Source: CAZJVD01 sp964549505
Lineage (GTDB): Bacteria > Bdellovibrionota > UBA1018 > CAZJVD01
Reading direction: 5' to 3'
DNA length: 64,000 nt
Assembly: GCA_964549505.1 (NCBI GenBank)
Contig: CAZJVD010000005.1
Coordinates: 130,266 to 194,265, forward strand
The stretch's first letter is position 1; the number at the start of each line of letters is the position of its first letter. Shown in pieces: positions 53,559 to 62,575 of this stretch. The position numbers and the translations under genes were made by a program. The notes beneath the pieces are model-generated. The model searched no databases. It saw only the letters and a program-made list of their open reading frames with translations, and was not told the origin of the DNA.

Positions 53559-54561
53559 GAATATCTACCTGCTTAATCCACTTTTCTTTTTCAAGATCCG
53601 ACAAGAATGAAGCCGTGAACGAATTTCTCGCTAACTGAACAATCTCCTGAGACGAAAGACCAAGGGCTTCTGCGACCTGACGATAGTTTTCGTTCACATA
53701 GCCACCAAAATACGCGGGATCATCCGAGTTGACCGTCACTAGAACCTGTCGATCGAGAAGCTTTTTCAAAACATGGTCTTTCATGGTCTTGAAAACGCAG
53801 AGCTTGATGTTGGAAAGTGGGCATACGGTCAGCGGAGTCTGATCGGTAACCAAACGTTTCATCAAATGCTCGTCTTCTAGCGCACGAACACCGTGATCGA
53901 TGCGTTTTACCTTGAGTAAGTTCAAGGCCTCCCAGATGTACTTGGGTGGTCCTTCTTCGCCGGCGTGTGCCACGGTCTTAAAACCAAGGCGCAACCCTTC
54001 TGCAAAAACATTCTGAAACTTCGATGGCGGGTGCCCGACCTCAGAGGAATCCAGTCCAAGTGCCGTGATCTTGTCTTTGAAAGGCAATGCTTCTTGAAGC
54101 GTACTCATGGCCGAGGACTCAGGCAGGTGCCGCAAGAAACAGAGAATGATTCGCGAAGTAAGTCCCCACTGTTTTTCAGCGTCTTCGAGAGCTGATTGAA
54201 TCCCCTTGAAAACGACCGCAAAAGGAACTCCCCTATCCGTATGCGTCTGAGGATCGAAGAAGATCTCCGTATGAACGACATTCTCTTCCTTACATTTCAG
54301 CGCATAGGCCCAGGTCAGATCGTAGAAGTCTTGCTCATGAAGCAAAACGTTCGCGCCCTCATAGTAAATATCCAGGAACGATTGCAGATTATGAAAGTCG
54401 TAAGCTTTCTTCAGCTCCTCTACGGATTTGAACCTGAGCGAGACGCCGTTGCGGGCAGCAATCTTCATGAGCAACTCAGGCTCGAGCGTCCCTTCGATGT
54501 GCAGGTGCAGTTCGGCTTTTGGTAGACGGCGGATCAGATCCAATGAGTTCATACGTTCCAT
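53548..54561 (-). CDS. Adenine deaminase (adenosine deaminase-like family)
   Basis: A 337-residue enzyme from ATG 54561 (ATG 54552 also possible). Metal site LPKAELHLHIEGTLEPEL, then FYDLTWAYALKCKEENVVH, catalytic AHAGEEGPPKYIWEALNLLK, KRIDHGVRALED and VTVNSDDPAYFGGYVNENY. The HAGEEGPP and NSDDPAYFGGY forms are typical of the adenine deaminase subgroup rather than classic adenosine deaminase. It converts adenine to hypoxanthine for purine salvage, using zinc. Cytoplasmic. Confidence 0.9.
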   Translation of the reverse strand: MERMNSLDLIRRLPKAELHLHIEGTLEPELLMKIAARNGVSLRFKSVEELKKAYDFHNLQSFLDIYYEGANVLLHEQDFYDLTWAYALKCKEENVVHTEIFFDPQTHTDRGVPFAVVFKGIQSALEDAEKQWGLTSRIILCFLRHLPESSAMSTLQEALPFKDKITALGLDSSEVGHPPSKFQNVFAEGLRLGFKTVAHAGEEGPPKYIWEALNLLKVKRIDHGVRALEDEHLMKRLVTDQTPLTVCPLSNIKLCVFKTMKDHVLKKLLDRQVLVTVNSDDPAYFGGYVNENYRQVAEALGLSSQEIVQLARNSFTASFLSDLEKEKWIKQVDILGC

Positions 54562-54679
54562 GTAAGCGTAAACGCCCCTGAGTTCACAGTGGATTTTTAA
54601 ACGGTTCTTTGATAATGTCCGACAAAGCAAATCGCTTTCTCGCCGGTCAGACGTTCCGAGTTTTTGAACTCACTTCTTC

Positions 54680-54706
54680 AGCGGCTCGAAGCTGTTCTTA
54701 GCCGCT
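54680..54706 (+). terminator. Attenuator-like hairpin in helicase leader
   Basis: AGCGGCT (54680-54686) pairs with AGCCGCT (54700-54706) and is followed at once by a T run (54707-54710), then the SD sequence AGGAGG (54711-54716) and the TTG start (54721). It looks like a terminator placed just before the start codon. Confidence 0.6.
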
Positions 54707-54720
54707 TTTTAGGAGGACCT

Positions 54721-56388
54721 TTGGAACCTGTAAATCATACGCACCCGCACGCTAAATCACCTGTAATTTCAACTGACTTGGATGAGAAGTCGCCCTTACG
54801 ATTTGATGCTTTAGGCATCTCGCCCCACACCCTTAAGGCAATCAGTGCGCTCGGCTATGAAACACCGACGCCGATTCAAGCACAGGCCATCCCGGAAGGG
54901 CTCGCCCATAAAGACATCATTGCCACGGCCCAGACGGGTACTGGCAAAACGGCAGCATTTTCGATCCCAATGATCGCCTATCTTGAAAAGCATCCTGGGA
55001 ACATCGCTCTCGTTCTGGTTCCAACACGTGAACTGGCGCTCCAGATCGAAACCTTTTGGCGACAGCTCACCAAAGGAGCGACCGGTTTGAAAGCCGTTTC
55101 AATCCTCGGTGGAGCCGCGTTTCGACCACAAGTTCGTGACCTCGCTCACCACCCACGCTTGATCATTGCGACCCCCGGTCGTCTCATGGATCACCTCGAG
55201 CAACGATCAGCACATCTTTCAAAAGTCGGTTTTTTGGTTCTCGATGAAGCGGACCGCATGCTCGACATGGGTTTCATGCCGCAGGTTTCGAATATTCTCA
55301 GCCATATGCACGGTCACCGTCAGACGCTTTTGTTTTCTGCGACGTGGGATAAGAGTCTTGATCAGCTCTCAAAACGCTTCATGAAACACCCGGTTCGCAT
55401 CTCGGCCGGCACAGTGTCGAAAGCCGCTTCTACGGTTGAGCAGACAGCGATACAGGTCTCGAGCCAAAAGAAAAACGATCTGACGCTCGATGAAATCAAT
55501 CGTCGCAAGGGTTCAATTTTGATCTTCACGCGCACCAAACATCGTACGGATCGACTCGCACGCTACCTTGACGAGTACGGCTTAGAAGTGGGTCGTCTTC
55601 ATGGTGGCCGATCGCTCGCGCAACGAAAAGCGGCTCTTGGATCTTTCCGGACGGGCGAAACACGAATCTTGGTTGCCACCGATATCGCAGCTCGCGGTAT
55701 CGATGTTGCCGGCATCGAACACGTGATCAATTATGATCTCCCGCAAGCACCTTCAGACTATGTTCACCGGATTGGTCGAACGGGTCGCGCGGGACAGGTC
55801 GGTTCCGCTCTGTCGTTTGTTGCCCCCGAAGATCGCTCGAAGTGGAAAGAGATCACGATGCTTCTGCAGAAAACGGGATCCGCTGAAGTTCAGTTTCTAA
55901 AGCATGACGATCTCGAACCGACACCACGGCCACAGAAACCTCCGCCACGCCCGGCAAGAGAACCTCGTCGTGACGAAAGACCGCAACCTCATCACGGTGA
56001 TCGACCACGATTTGACCGCGAGCCACGCCAGTTCGCACGTCGACCCGAAGGACGACCCGAGCCAGGTCGGCGTTTTGATCGCGGCTCGCGACCGTCGTAC
56101 GGCCGTCCCTATCATTCTGAATCACAGGACCGAGGTTTTTCTGTTCGTCCTCACTCGGAACAAAAACGACGCGTTGAAATTCCACGCGTGGTTTCCGAGT
56201 TCAAGCCCAAGGCTCCTGCCCACGGTTTCGATGCTCCCAAGCGAACACAAGGTCCGGCGCGTGACGCACACGCAGGATATCGCTCAGATCGTCGCGGTCC
56301 ATGGAGCAAGAGCGGGGACAAGAGTGGAACCAGAAGTGGCGGCGGTCCCGGCGGCAAACGCCGTGTTCATTTCGAAGGAAGACGGTAG
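54721..56388 (+). CDS. DEAD-box ATP-dependent RNA helicase
   Basis: A 555-residue helicase; TTG 54721 is chosen for the AGGAGG immediately upstream. Motifs in order: Q motif TPIQAQAIPEG, AQTGTGKTAAF, PTRELALQ, TPGRLMDHL, VLDEADRMLDMGF, LFSATWDK, IFTRTKHRTD, DIAARGIDVAGI, HRIGRTGRAG. After about residue 400 a long Arg/Pro/Gly-rich tail (RPRFDREPRQFARRPEGRPE type repeats) binds RNA, as in RhlE/RhlB-like enzymes. Involved in RNA degradation or ribosome assembly, often cold induced. Confidence 0.94.
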   Translation: MEPVNHTHPHAKSPVISTDLDEKSPLRFDALGISPHTLKAISALGYETPTPIQAQAIPEGLAHKDIIATAQTGTGKTAAFSIPMIAYLEKHPGNIALVLVPTRELALQIETFWRQLTKGATGLKAVSILGGAAFRPQVRDLAHHPRLIIATPGRLMDHLEQRSAHLSKVGFLVLDEADRMLDMGFMPQVSNILSHMHGHRQTLLFSATWDKSLDQLSKRFMKHPVRISAGTVSKAASTVEQTAIQVSSQKKNDLTLDEINRRKGSILIFTRTKHRTDRLARYLDEYGLEVGRLHGGRSLAQRKAALGSFRTGETRILVATDIAARGIDVAGIEHVINYDLPQAPSDYVHRIGRTGRAGQVGSALSFVAPEDRSKWKEITMLLQKTGSAEVQFLKHDDLEPTPRPQKPPPRPAREPRRDERPQPHHGDRPRFDREPRQFARRPEGRPEPGRRFDRGSRPSYGRPYHSESQDRGFSVRPHSEQKRRVEIPRVVSEFKPKAPAHGFDAPKRTQGPARDAHAGYRSDRRGPWSKSGDKSGTRSGGGPGGKRRVHFEGRR

Positions 56389-56415
56389 CGCAACAGCTTT
56401 CGAGAGAACGTGCGC

Positions 56416-57303
56416 TTACTCGATATGAAGATCCAGCGCTTCGAGCTCGTTTGAACAGGTCCCTAAGAATTCGTGATTGGTAGCACGTTCCGTTGGCGCT
56501 TCCTGAATCATGGCGCGGATTCCGGGTACATTGACACGAATCATCTCGTCGATATCATCACCGTCCGGCGAATGCGAGTGGCCGACTTCAAATAGCAGCG
56601 ACCAGATACCATGTTTCCAGAACGCGTAGTCCTCAAGGGTTCCGTTTGCGGGGTAGATGACTTGAGTAGAGTTGCCAACCTTGTACTGGCTCCATGTTGC
56701 TGCAACCGTTGCAAGGTTATGAAATGTGAGATCGTACTCGGTTGAGGTCTGTTCGGTCGTGATCCCCCAAGGATAGACGACAGCCGGCCAATACGTGTGA
56801 AGCGTCGCAAGGCTCACGACATCCATTCGCTCAATCAGCTCCGCAAGCAAATGGGTGGACCGGAGATTGTAAGGTCCCGCGGTACCACAGGGGCCCGGAT
56901 AGTCACGATTCGGATCGTGAAGGTTACCCTCGGCCCACTCTTCACGTTGGCGCTGGTCGTAACCCGACGTATTCAGAACCGGAACGATGATCACGCGGTA
57001 ACCTTCGATGGGATCTTCGGCAAGGGAGCGCGCGAGGCCCAGAGCAACTTCGACCGACCCGTACTCGTTGCCATGATGTGCGGCAACCACGAGACTGGTC
57101 AGCGGTCCGGATCCTATGATCACACCTTGAATCATTTCTTCTGAGTCGGAAAGACCTAGGTTGAAGACCCGTGTTGTTGCTGGATGTGCGAGCGCAAGAT
57201 CATGAATCAGATCCTGAACATCGGAGTACGTTTGCGCCGCCATCGCGTTCCACGCCGCAAACCATCCGAACCATACCGAAAGCGCCAGTCCATGTGCTCT
57301 CAT
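56416..57303 (-). CDS. M14 family zinc carboxypeptidase, exported
   Basis: A 295-residue protein with a signal peptide (LALSVWFGWFAAWNAMAA). Zinc ligands: HHGNEYGSVE (HxxE), His in ATLHTYWPAVV; catalytic Glu in LLFEVGHSHS. VPVLNTSGYDQRQREEW and DPNRDYPGP carry the usual Asn-Arg substrate residues. Close to the peptidoglycan or peptide carboxypeptidase/succinylglutamate desuccinylase-like group. Periplasmic trimming of peptides is likely. Confidence 0.9.
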   Translation of the reverse strand: MRAHGLALSVWFGWFAAWNAMAAQTYSDVQDLIHDLALAHPATTRVFNLGLSDSEEMIQGVIIGSGPLTSLVVAAHHGNEYGSVEVALGLARSLAEDPIEGYRVIIVPVLNTSGYDQRQREEWAEGNLHDPNRDYPGPCGTAGPYNLRSTHLLAELIERMDVVSLATLHTYWPAVVYPWGITTEQTSTEYDLTFHNLATVAATWSQYKVGNSTQVIYPANGTLEDYAFWKHGIWSLLFEVGHSHSPDGDDIDEMIRVNVPGIRAMIQEAPTERATNHEFLGTCSNELEALDLHIE

Positions 57304-57364
57304 AAACGCTCCTTGTTACGTCAGTGTAACAAGTTCAAAATCCAGAAACATCTTATGACGAATC

Positions 57365-58243
57365 TTAGGACTCGTACGCGGCTTTGAGTTTCGCTATATC
57401 GAGCTTCTTCATAGTGACCATCGCTTTCATCACGCGATCGGATCGCTTCGGATCTTTGTCCTGCATCATTTCACCAAGAATAATAGGCGTGACCTGCCAC
57501 GAAACCCCGTACTTGTCCTTGACCCAACCACATGGCTCGCTCATTCCATCCTTTGAGAGTTTTTCATGAAAATGATCGACCTCGTCTTGAGTCTTACAGT
57601 AGATGACCAGCGAAAATGCATGTGAAAAGGTATGGCCATGCTTTCCAGCACCTTCCATCAGAACGAAACGGTTTCCATCCAACGAAAACTCGCAGTGCAT
57701 GAGCGTTTTGCTCGTTTCATCGCGCGAAGAAAACTCGATCTTAGAATCCTTGAAAAGCGACATGTAAAACCGAACCGCTTCCTCTCCCTTTCCGAAAAGC
57801 GCGTCCGTAAACAGAAAGGCGGGAGCGATTTTCGGCTTATGGTCTTTTGAAAGCATGAACTGCCACTCAACGCCATACTTGTCCGATGTCCAACCGTAAC
57901 ACTCGGACCAAGGATACTTGTCGAGCGCCATGCGGACACGTCCACCCTCGGAGAGCTTCTTCCAGAGCGCGTCGATCTCAGCCCTGTCATTCCGCCATAC
58001 AAAGAACGAAAGCGCAGGAGTGTGCTTGCACATCGGACCACCGTTTAAGGCGAGTACCTGTAAGCCCTCGATTTCGAGATCGACGGTCATGACCGTGCCC
58101 GCCTTCTGGCCGGACTCGTTAGCGCCGGCTTCCCCGTAGTGAGTGGCCTCTCCCAGTTTTGAATTCTTAAAGAGCGACGCGTAGTATGCCGCCGCTTCTT
58201 CTGCCTGATGGTCAAACCAAAGACATGTTCCGATTTTGTTCAT
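57365..58243 (-). CDS. VOC-family (PhnB-like) protein with two domains
   Basis: A 292-residue protein from ATG 58243, preceded by GGAGG at a good distance. It contains two tandem 3-dmu-9_3-mt/PhnB-type domains: first KIGTCLWFDHQAEEAAAYYA with LFKNSKL, then KIAPAFLFTDALFGKGEEAV with RFYMSLFKDSKI. Each half has WVKDKYGVSWQ or WTSDKYGVEWQ, the family ending. Likely a cytoplasmic metal-binding glyoxalase-fold protein; reaction unknown. Confidence 0.9.
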   Translation of the reverse strand: MNKIGTCLWFDHQAEEAAAYYASLFKNSKLGEATHYGEAGANESGQKAGTVMTVDLEIEGLQVLALNGGPMCKHTPALSFFVWRNDRAEIDALWKKLSEGGRVRMALDKYPWSECYGWTSDKYGVEWQFMLSKDHKPKIAPAFLFTDALFGKGEEAVRFYMSLFKDSKIEFSSRDETSKTLMHCEFSLDGNRFVLMEGAGKHGHTFSHAFSLVIYCKTQDEVDHFHEKLSKDGMSEPCGWVKDKYGVSWQVTPIILGEMMQDKDPKRSDRVMKAMVTMKKLDIAKLKAAYES

Positions 58244-58322
58244 GTAAACCTCCATTACGCCAAACTTTTGGCACTCACGTATCCATCAAATCGTCCCCAC
58301 TTATATCCGATAAGACGGGGAC

Positions 58323-60683
58323 ATGAAACGCGCTTCTCAGAAACGAACCTTAGTCAGCTTTGCACTAGCCACAGTGCTCCTAGTAGCCACTGGATTTGTT
58401 TCACACTGGCACGCTGTGAAGATTCAAGAAGTAACGACCAAGCGTGCGTTAGCACGGCAAACTCGCTTTGAAATCGAAACGGTAATCTCGCTCTTGAAAG
58501 ACGCAGAAACAGGCCAGCGCGGTTACCTGCTCACCGGTCGGCCTGATTATCTCGATCCATACAAGAATGCGATCGAGAACCTACCCGCTCATATTCAGAA
58601 GCTCAACGGCATCATGAAAGAGGATCCTGAACAGCTCGGGCGCCTCCAGCGTCTCGAGGTCCTGACCCAGCACAAACTTCAGACCATTCACGAAACTATT
58701 GTGGCTCAAGAGAAGCATGATCACGCGGCTGCCATCAAACTCGTGCTCACCAGTCGCGGCAAAGAAATCATGGACGAAGCCCGCGCCGTTGTTAACACAA
58801 TGAAAGATGTTCAACAGACTCGAATCGAAGCGCGCTCGAAGCAAGCTGAGGAGATTCTCAGTCGTAATCGCCTCGTCATCACGCTCGGTAGCTTTCTCTC
58901 CATTCTTCTAGTCCTTGCCGCGTGCTGGGTGTCCATGCGCAATCAGAAACTCCGCGATGTCATCGAGACAGAGTTGCGATCCAGTAATCATCTCTTAGCG
59001 CAACAGGAGATTCAGCTCAATCGGATCATTGGAGTTCAGCACGTTGTTTCGACTGGTGGTCATGACTCCAAGAACGTCTCGCGTGTGATCGCCGAACAGA
59101 CGCGATTGTTGACCGATGCCGATGGTGCACTGATAGAACTTATTCAAGACAACGAAATTGTTTACCACGCTGCCGACGGTCCGATGGAAGCCAAACTCGG
59201 TTTCCGAATGAAAATTGAAGGAAGCCTTTCCGGAATGGCAGCCAGCCAGAAAAAGACGCTCATCTCAGACGACACGGAGACCGATGACCGTGTCAATCGC
59301 GAAGCCTGTCGCACGGTCGGAATCCGATCCATGATTGTCGTACCACTGCGCAGAGGAAACGAGGTCATGGGCGTACTGAAAGCACACTCTTCCAAACCAC
59401 ATCACTTTTCGGCAACCCATGTACGAGGGCTCGAACTCATCGCAGGAGTTCTCGCATCGTCGTGGGCAACCTCGGTCGCGTTCGAAGAAAAGCGGACCGT
59501 AATTCGCAGTCTTGAGCGCGCAAAACTGGATCTCACAAAAGCCACGAAAGCCAAATCCGAGTTCTTGGCCAACATGAGCCACGAGATTCGAACACCGATG
59601 AACGGAGTTGTGTCGATGGCGGAGCTGCTCGCTAAGACCCAGCTGTCGGCAGAGCAACGGGACATGATCGAGACCATTCATCTGAGTGCCGATGCACTCT
59701 TGCTCATTATCAACGATATTTTAGACTTCTCGAAGATCGAAGCAGGTCAGTTACGATTCGAAACAAAAGACTTCGATCTGAGAAAGTGCGTCGAAGGCAT
59801 TGCGGCGCTCTTAGGACAGACGGCGAGCGCTAAGGGACTTATCCTTAGCGTGAAAATCGACGAAGCAACACCTCGGTACTTTCGCGGTGACGAAGGACGC
59901 TTGCGTCAGGTTTTGATCAATCTCGTCGGTAACGCGATCAAGTTCACTCACGAAGGTCAGATTGTTCTTTCGGTCTCCGCTGAAAAGTCGTCGGAAGCTT
60001 ACGCGTCCATTCGGTTCAGCGTGACGGACACGGGGATCGGCATCAGAAAGGAAATCTTGCCTAATCTTTTCCAGCCGTTCTCTCAAGGTGATGTCTCGTC
60101 CATGAAAAGATACAGTGGTACCGGACTGGGTCTCGCAATTTCAAATGAGCTCGTTAGATGCATGGGCGGCGGAGCTATCTCCGTCGAGAGCGAGCTCGGA
60201 AAAGGGTCGCTCTTTTCCTTTGTGGCCGTTTTTGAACAGCTGGTCGGCGCTAGTCCTAGCATCACAGAAGTCGTACACAAAAAGAGCACGACTTACCGAA
60301 CCGATATCCGAGTTCTGGTTGCAGAAGACAACACCGTCAATCGAAAGATCGCACTGATGCAACTCAGAGACCTGGGCTTAGAGGCACAGGCTGTAACGAA
60401 CGGTCTCGAAGCAGTCGCCGCTCATCGGAAGGAAGCTTTTGACCTCATACTCATGGATTGCCAAATGCCAGAAATGGATGGGTATGCCGCTGCACGCGAG
60501 ATTCGAAAGAGCGAGACTTCCGGTCGCCATGTGACGATCATTGCCTTGACCGCAAACGCACAAGAAGGCGATCGTATGAAGTGTATCGACGCTGGAATGG
60601 ATGACTATCTTTCTAAACCCGTTAAGCTTGAGAATCTCAAAACGACTCTCGAACACTGGCTCAAGAGCACGATAGCTGCGTGA
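58323..60683 (+). CDS. Hybrid sensor histidine kinase (CHASE3-GAF-HK-REC)
   Basis: A 786-residue membrane kinase. The first membrane helix (LVSFALATVLLVATGFVSHW) and second (LVITLGSFLSILLVLAACWV) bound a periplasmic CHASE3 domain with DAETGQRGYLLTGRPDYL. Then a GAF domain (about 230-380), HisKA with His420 in ANMSHEIRTPMNG, HATPase with NLVGNAIKFTHEGQ, DTGIGI and GTGLGLAISNEL, and a receiver with Asp712 in LILMDCQMPEMDGY. The HPt gene overlaps its end by 4 bp, completing a phosphorelay. Confidence 0.95.
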   Translation: MKRASQKRTLVSFALATVLLVATGFVSHWHAVKIQEVTTKRALARQTRFEIETVISLLKDAETGQRGYLLTGRPDYLDPYKNAIENLPAHIQKLNGIMKEDPEQLGRLQRLEVLTQHKLQTIHETIVAQEKHDHAAAIKLVLTSRGKEIMDEARAVVNTMKDVQQTRIEARSKQAEEILSRNRLVITLGSFLSILLVLAACWVSMRNQKLRDVIETELRSSNHLLAQQEIQLNRIIGVQHVVSTGGHDSKNVSRVIAEQTRLLTDADGALIELIQDNEIVYHAADGPMEAKLGFRMKIEGSLSGMAASQKKTLISDDTETDDRVNREACRTVGIRSMIVVPLRRGNEVMGVLKAHSSKPHHFSATHVRGLELIAGVLASSWATSVAFEEKRTVIRSLERAKLDLTKATKAKSEFLANMSHEIRTPMNGVVSMAELLAKTQLSAEQRDMIETIHLSADALLLIINDILDFSKIEAGQLRFETKDFDLRKCVEGIAALLGQTASAKGLILSVKIDEATPRYFRGDEGRLRQVLINLVGNAIKFTHEGQIVLSVSAEKSSEAYASIRFSVTDTGIGIRKEILPNLFQPFSQGDVSSMKRYSGTGLGLAISNELVRCMGGGAISVESELGKGSLFSFVAVFEQLVGASPSITEVVHKKSTTYRTDIRVLVAEDNTVNRKIALMQLRDLGLEAQAVTNGLEAVAAHRKEAFDLILMDCQMPEMDGYAAAREIRKSETSGRHVTIIALTANAQEGDRMKCIDAGMDDYLSKPVKLENLKTTLEHWLKSTIAA

Positions 60684-61036
60684 CCACATTTGATGCGCTC
60701 CTCATACTTGATCGTGCCGTTCTTGATGAGCTCCGAAAGCTCGATACTGGCACCGGCCCGAGCATCGTGACTGAACTCATTCAGATCATGCTCATCGAAA
60801 TCCCAAAACATGCGATAGCGATGCGCGCACATATGACGTCTTCGGATTTCAAGGCGATGAAAGCACTCGCACATTCGTTAAAGTCGAGCGCTGGAAATCT
60901 CGGAGCCCTGCGACTCTCGGCGGTCTGTCATGCTATCGAGAGCGAGTCGGACTCCAAAAAGCTCGCCGACTACGTCATGACGTTTGAAAAAGAAGCGCCG
61001 ATACTCTGTGAGACTCTCAGAAAAGAGCTGCGATAA
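60680..61036 (+). CDS. HPt phosphotransfer protein
   Basis: A 118-residue helical protein from GTG 60680 (GTGA overlap with the kinase). The phosphorylatable His is His65 in MKALAHSLKSSAGNLGALRL, the HPt signature. It should pass phosphate from the hybrid kinase receiver to an output regulator that is not in this window. Confidence 0.92.
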   Translation: MTTFDALLILDRAVLDELRKLDTGTGPSIVTELIQIMLIEIPKHAIAMRAHMTSSDFKAMKALAHSLKSSAGNLGALRLSAVCHAIESESDSKKLADYVMTFEKEAPILCETLRKELR

Positions 61037-61522
61037 TCAGGCGCTGGCGCGCTCTTCGAGACGCAGAAGCTTGGTCTTCTTATCAAGACCACCGGTATAC
61101 CCACCCAGCGAACCGTCTGCAGCAATCACGCGATGGCAAGGAACAATGATACAAACGGGATTGCGTCCGTTTGCCGTTCCTACCGCCCGAAACGCTTTCG
61201 ACTTTCCTATAGCCGACGCAATGTCACGATACGACCGCGTCTCACCGTACGGAATTTTCGAAAGAGCCTGCCAGACTTTTCTCTGAAAAGGTGTGCCATC
61301 ACAGTCGAGAGCGATATCAAACTGCCGACGGCCACCACCGAAGTAAGCTTTCAACTCAGACACGGCCTGCGCCAGAATACGCACAGCGGGAGCGGATGAC
61401 GTCAAGGATTTCACGACCGGAGCTTCTTGTTTTTCGAAATGAATCGAACGCAAGCCCTTCGGACTAGCGACGAGAAACAAGGGACCTATCACCGACGAGA
61501 GTTTGTATTGAACGAGACTCAT
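61037..61522 (-). CDS. ogt: Methylated-DNA--protein-cysteine methyltransferase
   Basis: A 161-residue DNA repair protein. The acceptor Cys is in IIVPCHRVIAADGSLGGYTG, with the upstream FQRKVWQALSKIPYGETRSY and AVGTANGRNPV segments of the DNA-binding helix-turn-helix. It removes alkyl groups from O6-guanine by a suicidal transfer. Stop codons of this gene and the HPt gene abut. Confidence 0.94.
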   Translation of the reverse strand: MSLVQYKLSSVIGPLFLVASPKGLRSIHFEKQEAPVVKSLTSSAPAVRILAQAVSELKAYFGGGRRQFDIALDCDGTPFQRKVWQALSKIPYGETRSYRDIASAIGKSKAFRAVGTANGRNPVCIIVPCHRVIAADGSLGGYTGGLDKKTKLLRLEERASA

Positions 61523-61523
61523 G

Positions 61524-62465
61524 TCATTCAGGTAACGCGTTTGGGTCGCGAAGCCAAGCTGCGGGACGAACGCCGTAACCTTTTTGATGAAGAGCGGTTC
61601 CTAAAAGCTGATGCCCCAGAGCGTTGGGATGGCGGCGATCCCAGTAAAGAACGGCGCGCGGAGTACCCATGATCTTTACGGACGATGGGTCCCTGAAATG
61701 GTCGACCGAATGCAGCCCATCCGTCAGATGCTCTTTGCGCGTCGGACAGAGTGAATCGCGATTGCCCAGGCTATCTTGATCGCAGTTGAACTCGCTGAAT
61801 GCGTTCACACAGGCGACGCCAGCAGCCTCCGCCGTATCACAGACATAATCCGATACCTCAAAAAGGATCGGCAGAAAGGCTTCGAAATGAGACGGACAGT
61901 ACGCCTCGAGACACGCACACCGAGCTTCCCGATCGGCATCGGGTCGGTCGTAATAGACATTCATGGTTCGAATAACAGCGTCGGGCCGCGCACCTGCCGT
62001 GATTGTACTCAGCACGCGATCCCACCGTCGCTTGATCCAGCGGGCTTCTTCGACAAGACCTTCAGAACTACAGGTCGTGCGATAACGTGTCGCAGCCTGA
62101 ATCAAATCGTTACCACCGCCATTGAACACAACGATATCGCTGCGACCGAGAGCTTCGGTACGCCCCCGAACGTCCGTCAGAATCTGCGAGAGCGTGTGTC
62201 CAGAGACGGAGTATGCTTGAAACTGAATCGTACTACCCTGTGCGAGCATCGCGAGGGGTTGAGAGGCGTGCTCCGCAAAAGACCCCACATATCCTGGATC
62301 AAAATTTGGAAAAGCCGACGTGATGGAATCGCCGAAGGCAGTGAGGCGAAGCGTGGTGCCACCGGTTCCCTTGGAACCTGAGAAGCTTCCAAATGACGCA
62401 TGTGTTTCAGAGGTGGCAAAAGGAAGAACCAGCAGAATCACTGCGAACTTCGTAGCTCGAAACAT
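61524..62465 (-). CDS. SGNH/GDSL-type hydrolase, exported
   Basis: A 313-residue protein. ATG 62465 is chosen because GGGGGAG lies 8 bp upstream and a signal peptide follows at once (FAVILLVLPFATSETHA). Motifs: block I LTAFGDSITSAF (Ser), block III VFNGGGNDLIQ (Gly, Asn), block V DRRHPNALGHQLL (Asp, His). It is an esterase/lipase-like enzyme acting outside the cytoplasm. Two Cys pairs in RCACLEAYC suggest disulphides. Its leader can hide the ribosome site. Confidence 0.88.
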   Translation of the reverse strand: MFRATKFAVILLVLPFATSETHASFGSFSGSKGTGGTTLRLTAFGDSITSAFPNFDPGYVGSFAEHASQPLAMLAQGSTIQFQAYSVSGHTLSQILTDVRGRTEALGRSDIVVFNGGGNDLIQAATRYRTTCSSEGLVEEARWIKRRWDRVLSTITAGARPDAVIRTMNVYYDRPDADREARCACLEAYCPSHFEAFLPILFEVSDYVCDTAEAAGVACVNAFSEFNCDQDSLGNRDSLCPTRKEHLTDGLHSVDHFRDPSSVKIMGTPRAVLYWDRRHPNALGHQLLGTALHQKGYGVRPAAWLRDPNALPE

Positions 62466-62471
62466 TTTGAG

Positions 62472-62532
62472 AACTCCCCCAAGAGTTTTCATCATCCTCA
62501 ATCAGAGGACAGTTTTCAACCCCGGGGGAGTT
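62472..62532 (-). promoter_or_regulatory. SD-sequestering leader hairpin of SGNH gene
   Basis: In the minus-strand transcript AACTCCCCC (62532-62524) comes first and GGGGGAGTT (62480-62472), the SD region, 43 bases later; the 9-base arms are perfectly complementary. A possible extended -10 (TGCTATAAA) lies just upstream at about 62533-62541. Confidence 0.5.
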
Positions 62533-62575
62533 TATAGCATATTTGCCGTCATTATGCTGACGGCGGTCAGCGCTA

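Noticed and set aside
55904..56428. Open frame in the helicase tail region
   Set aside because: Results from Arg/Pro/Gly-rich codons of the helicase C-terminus read in another frame.
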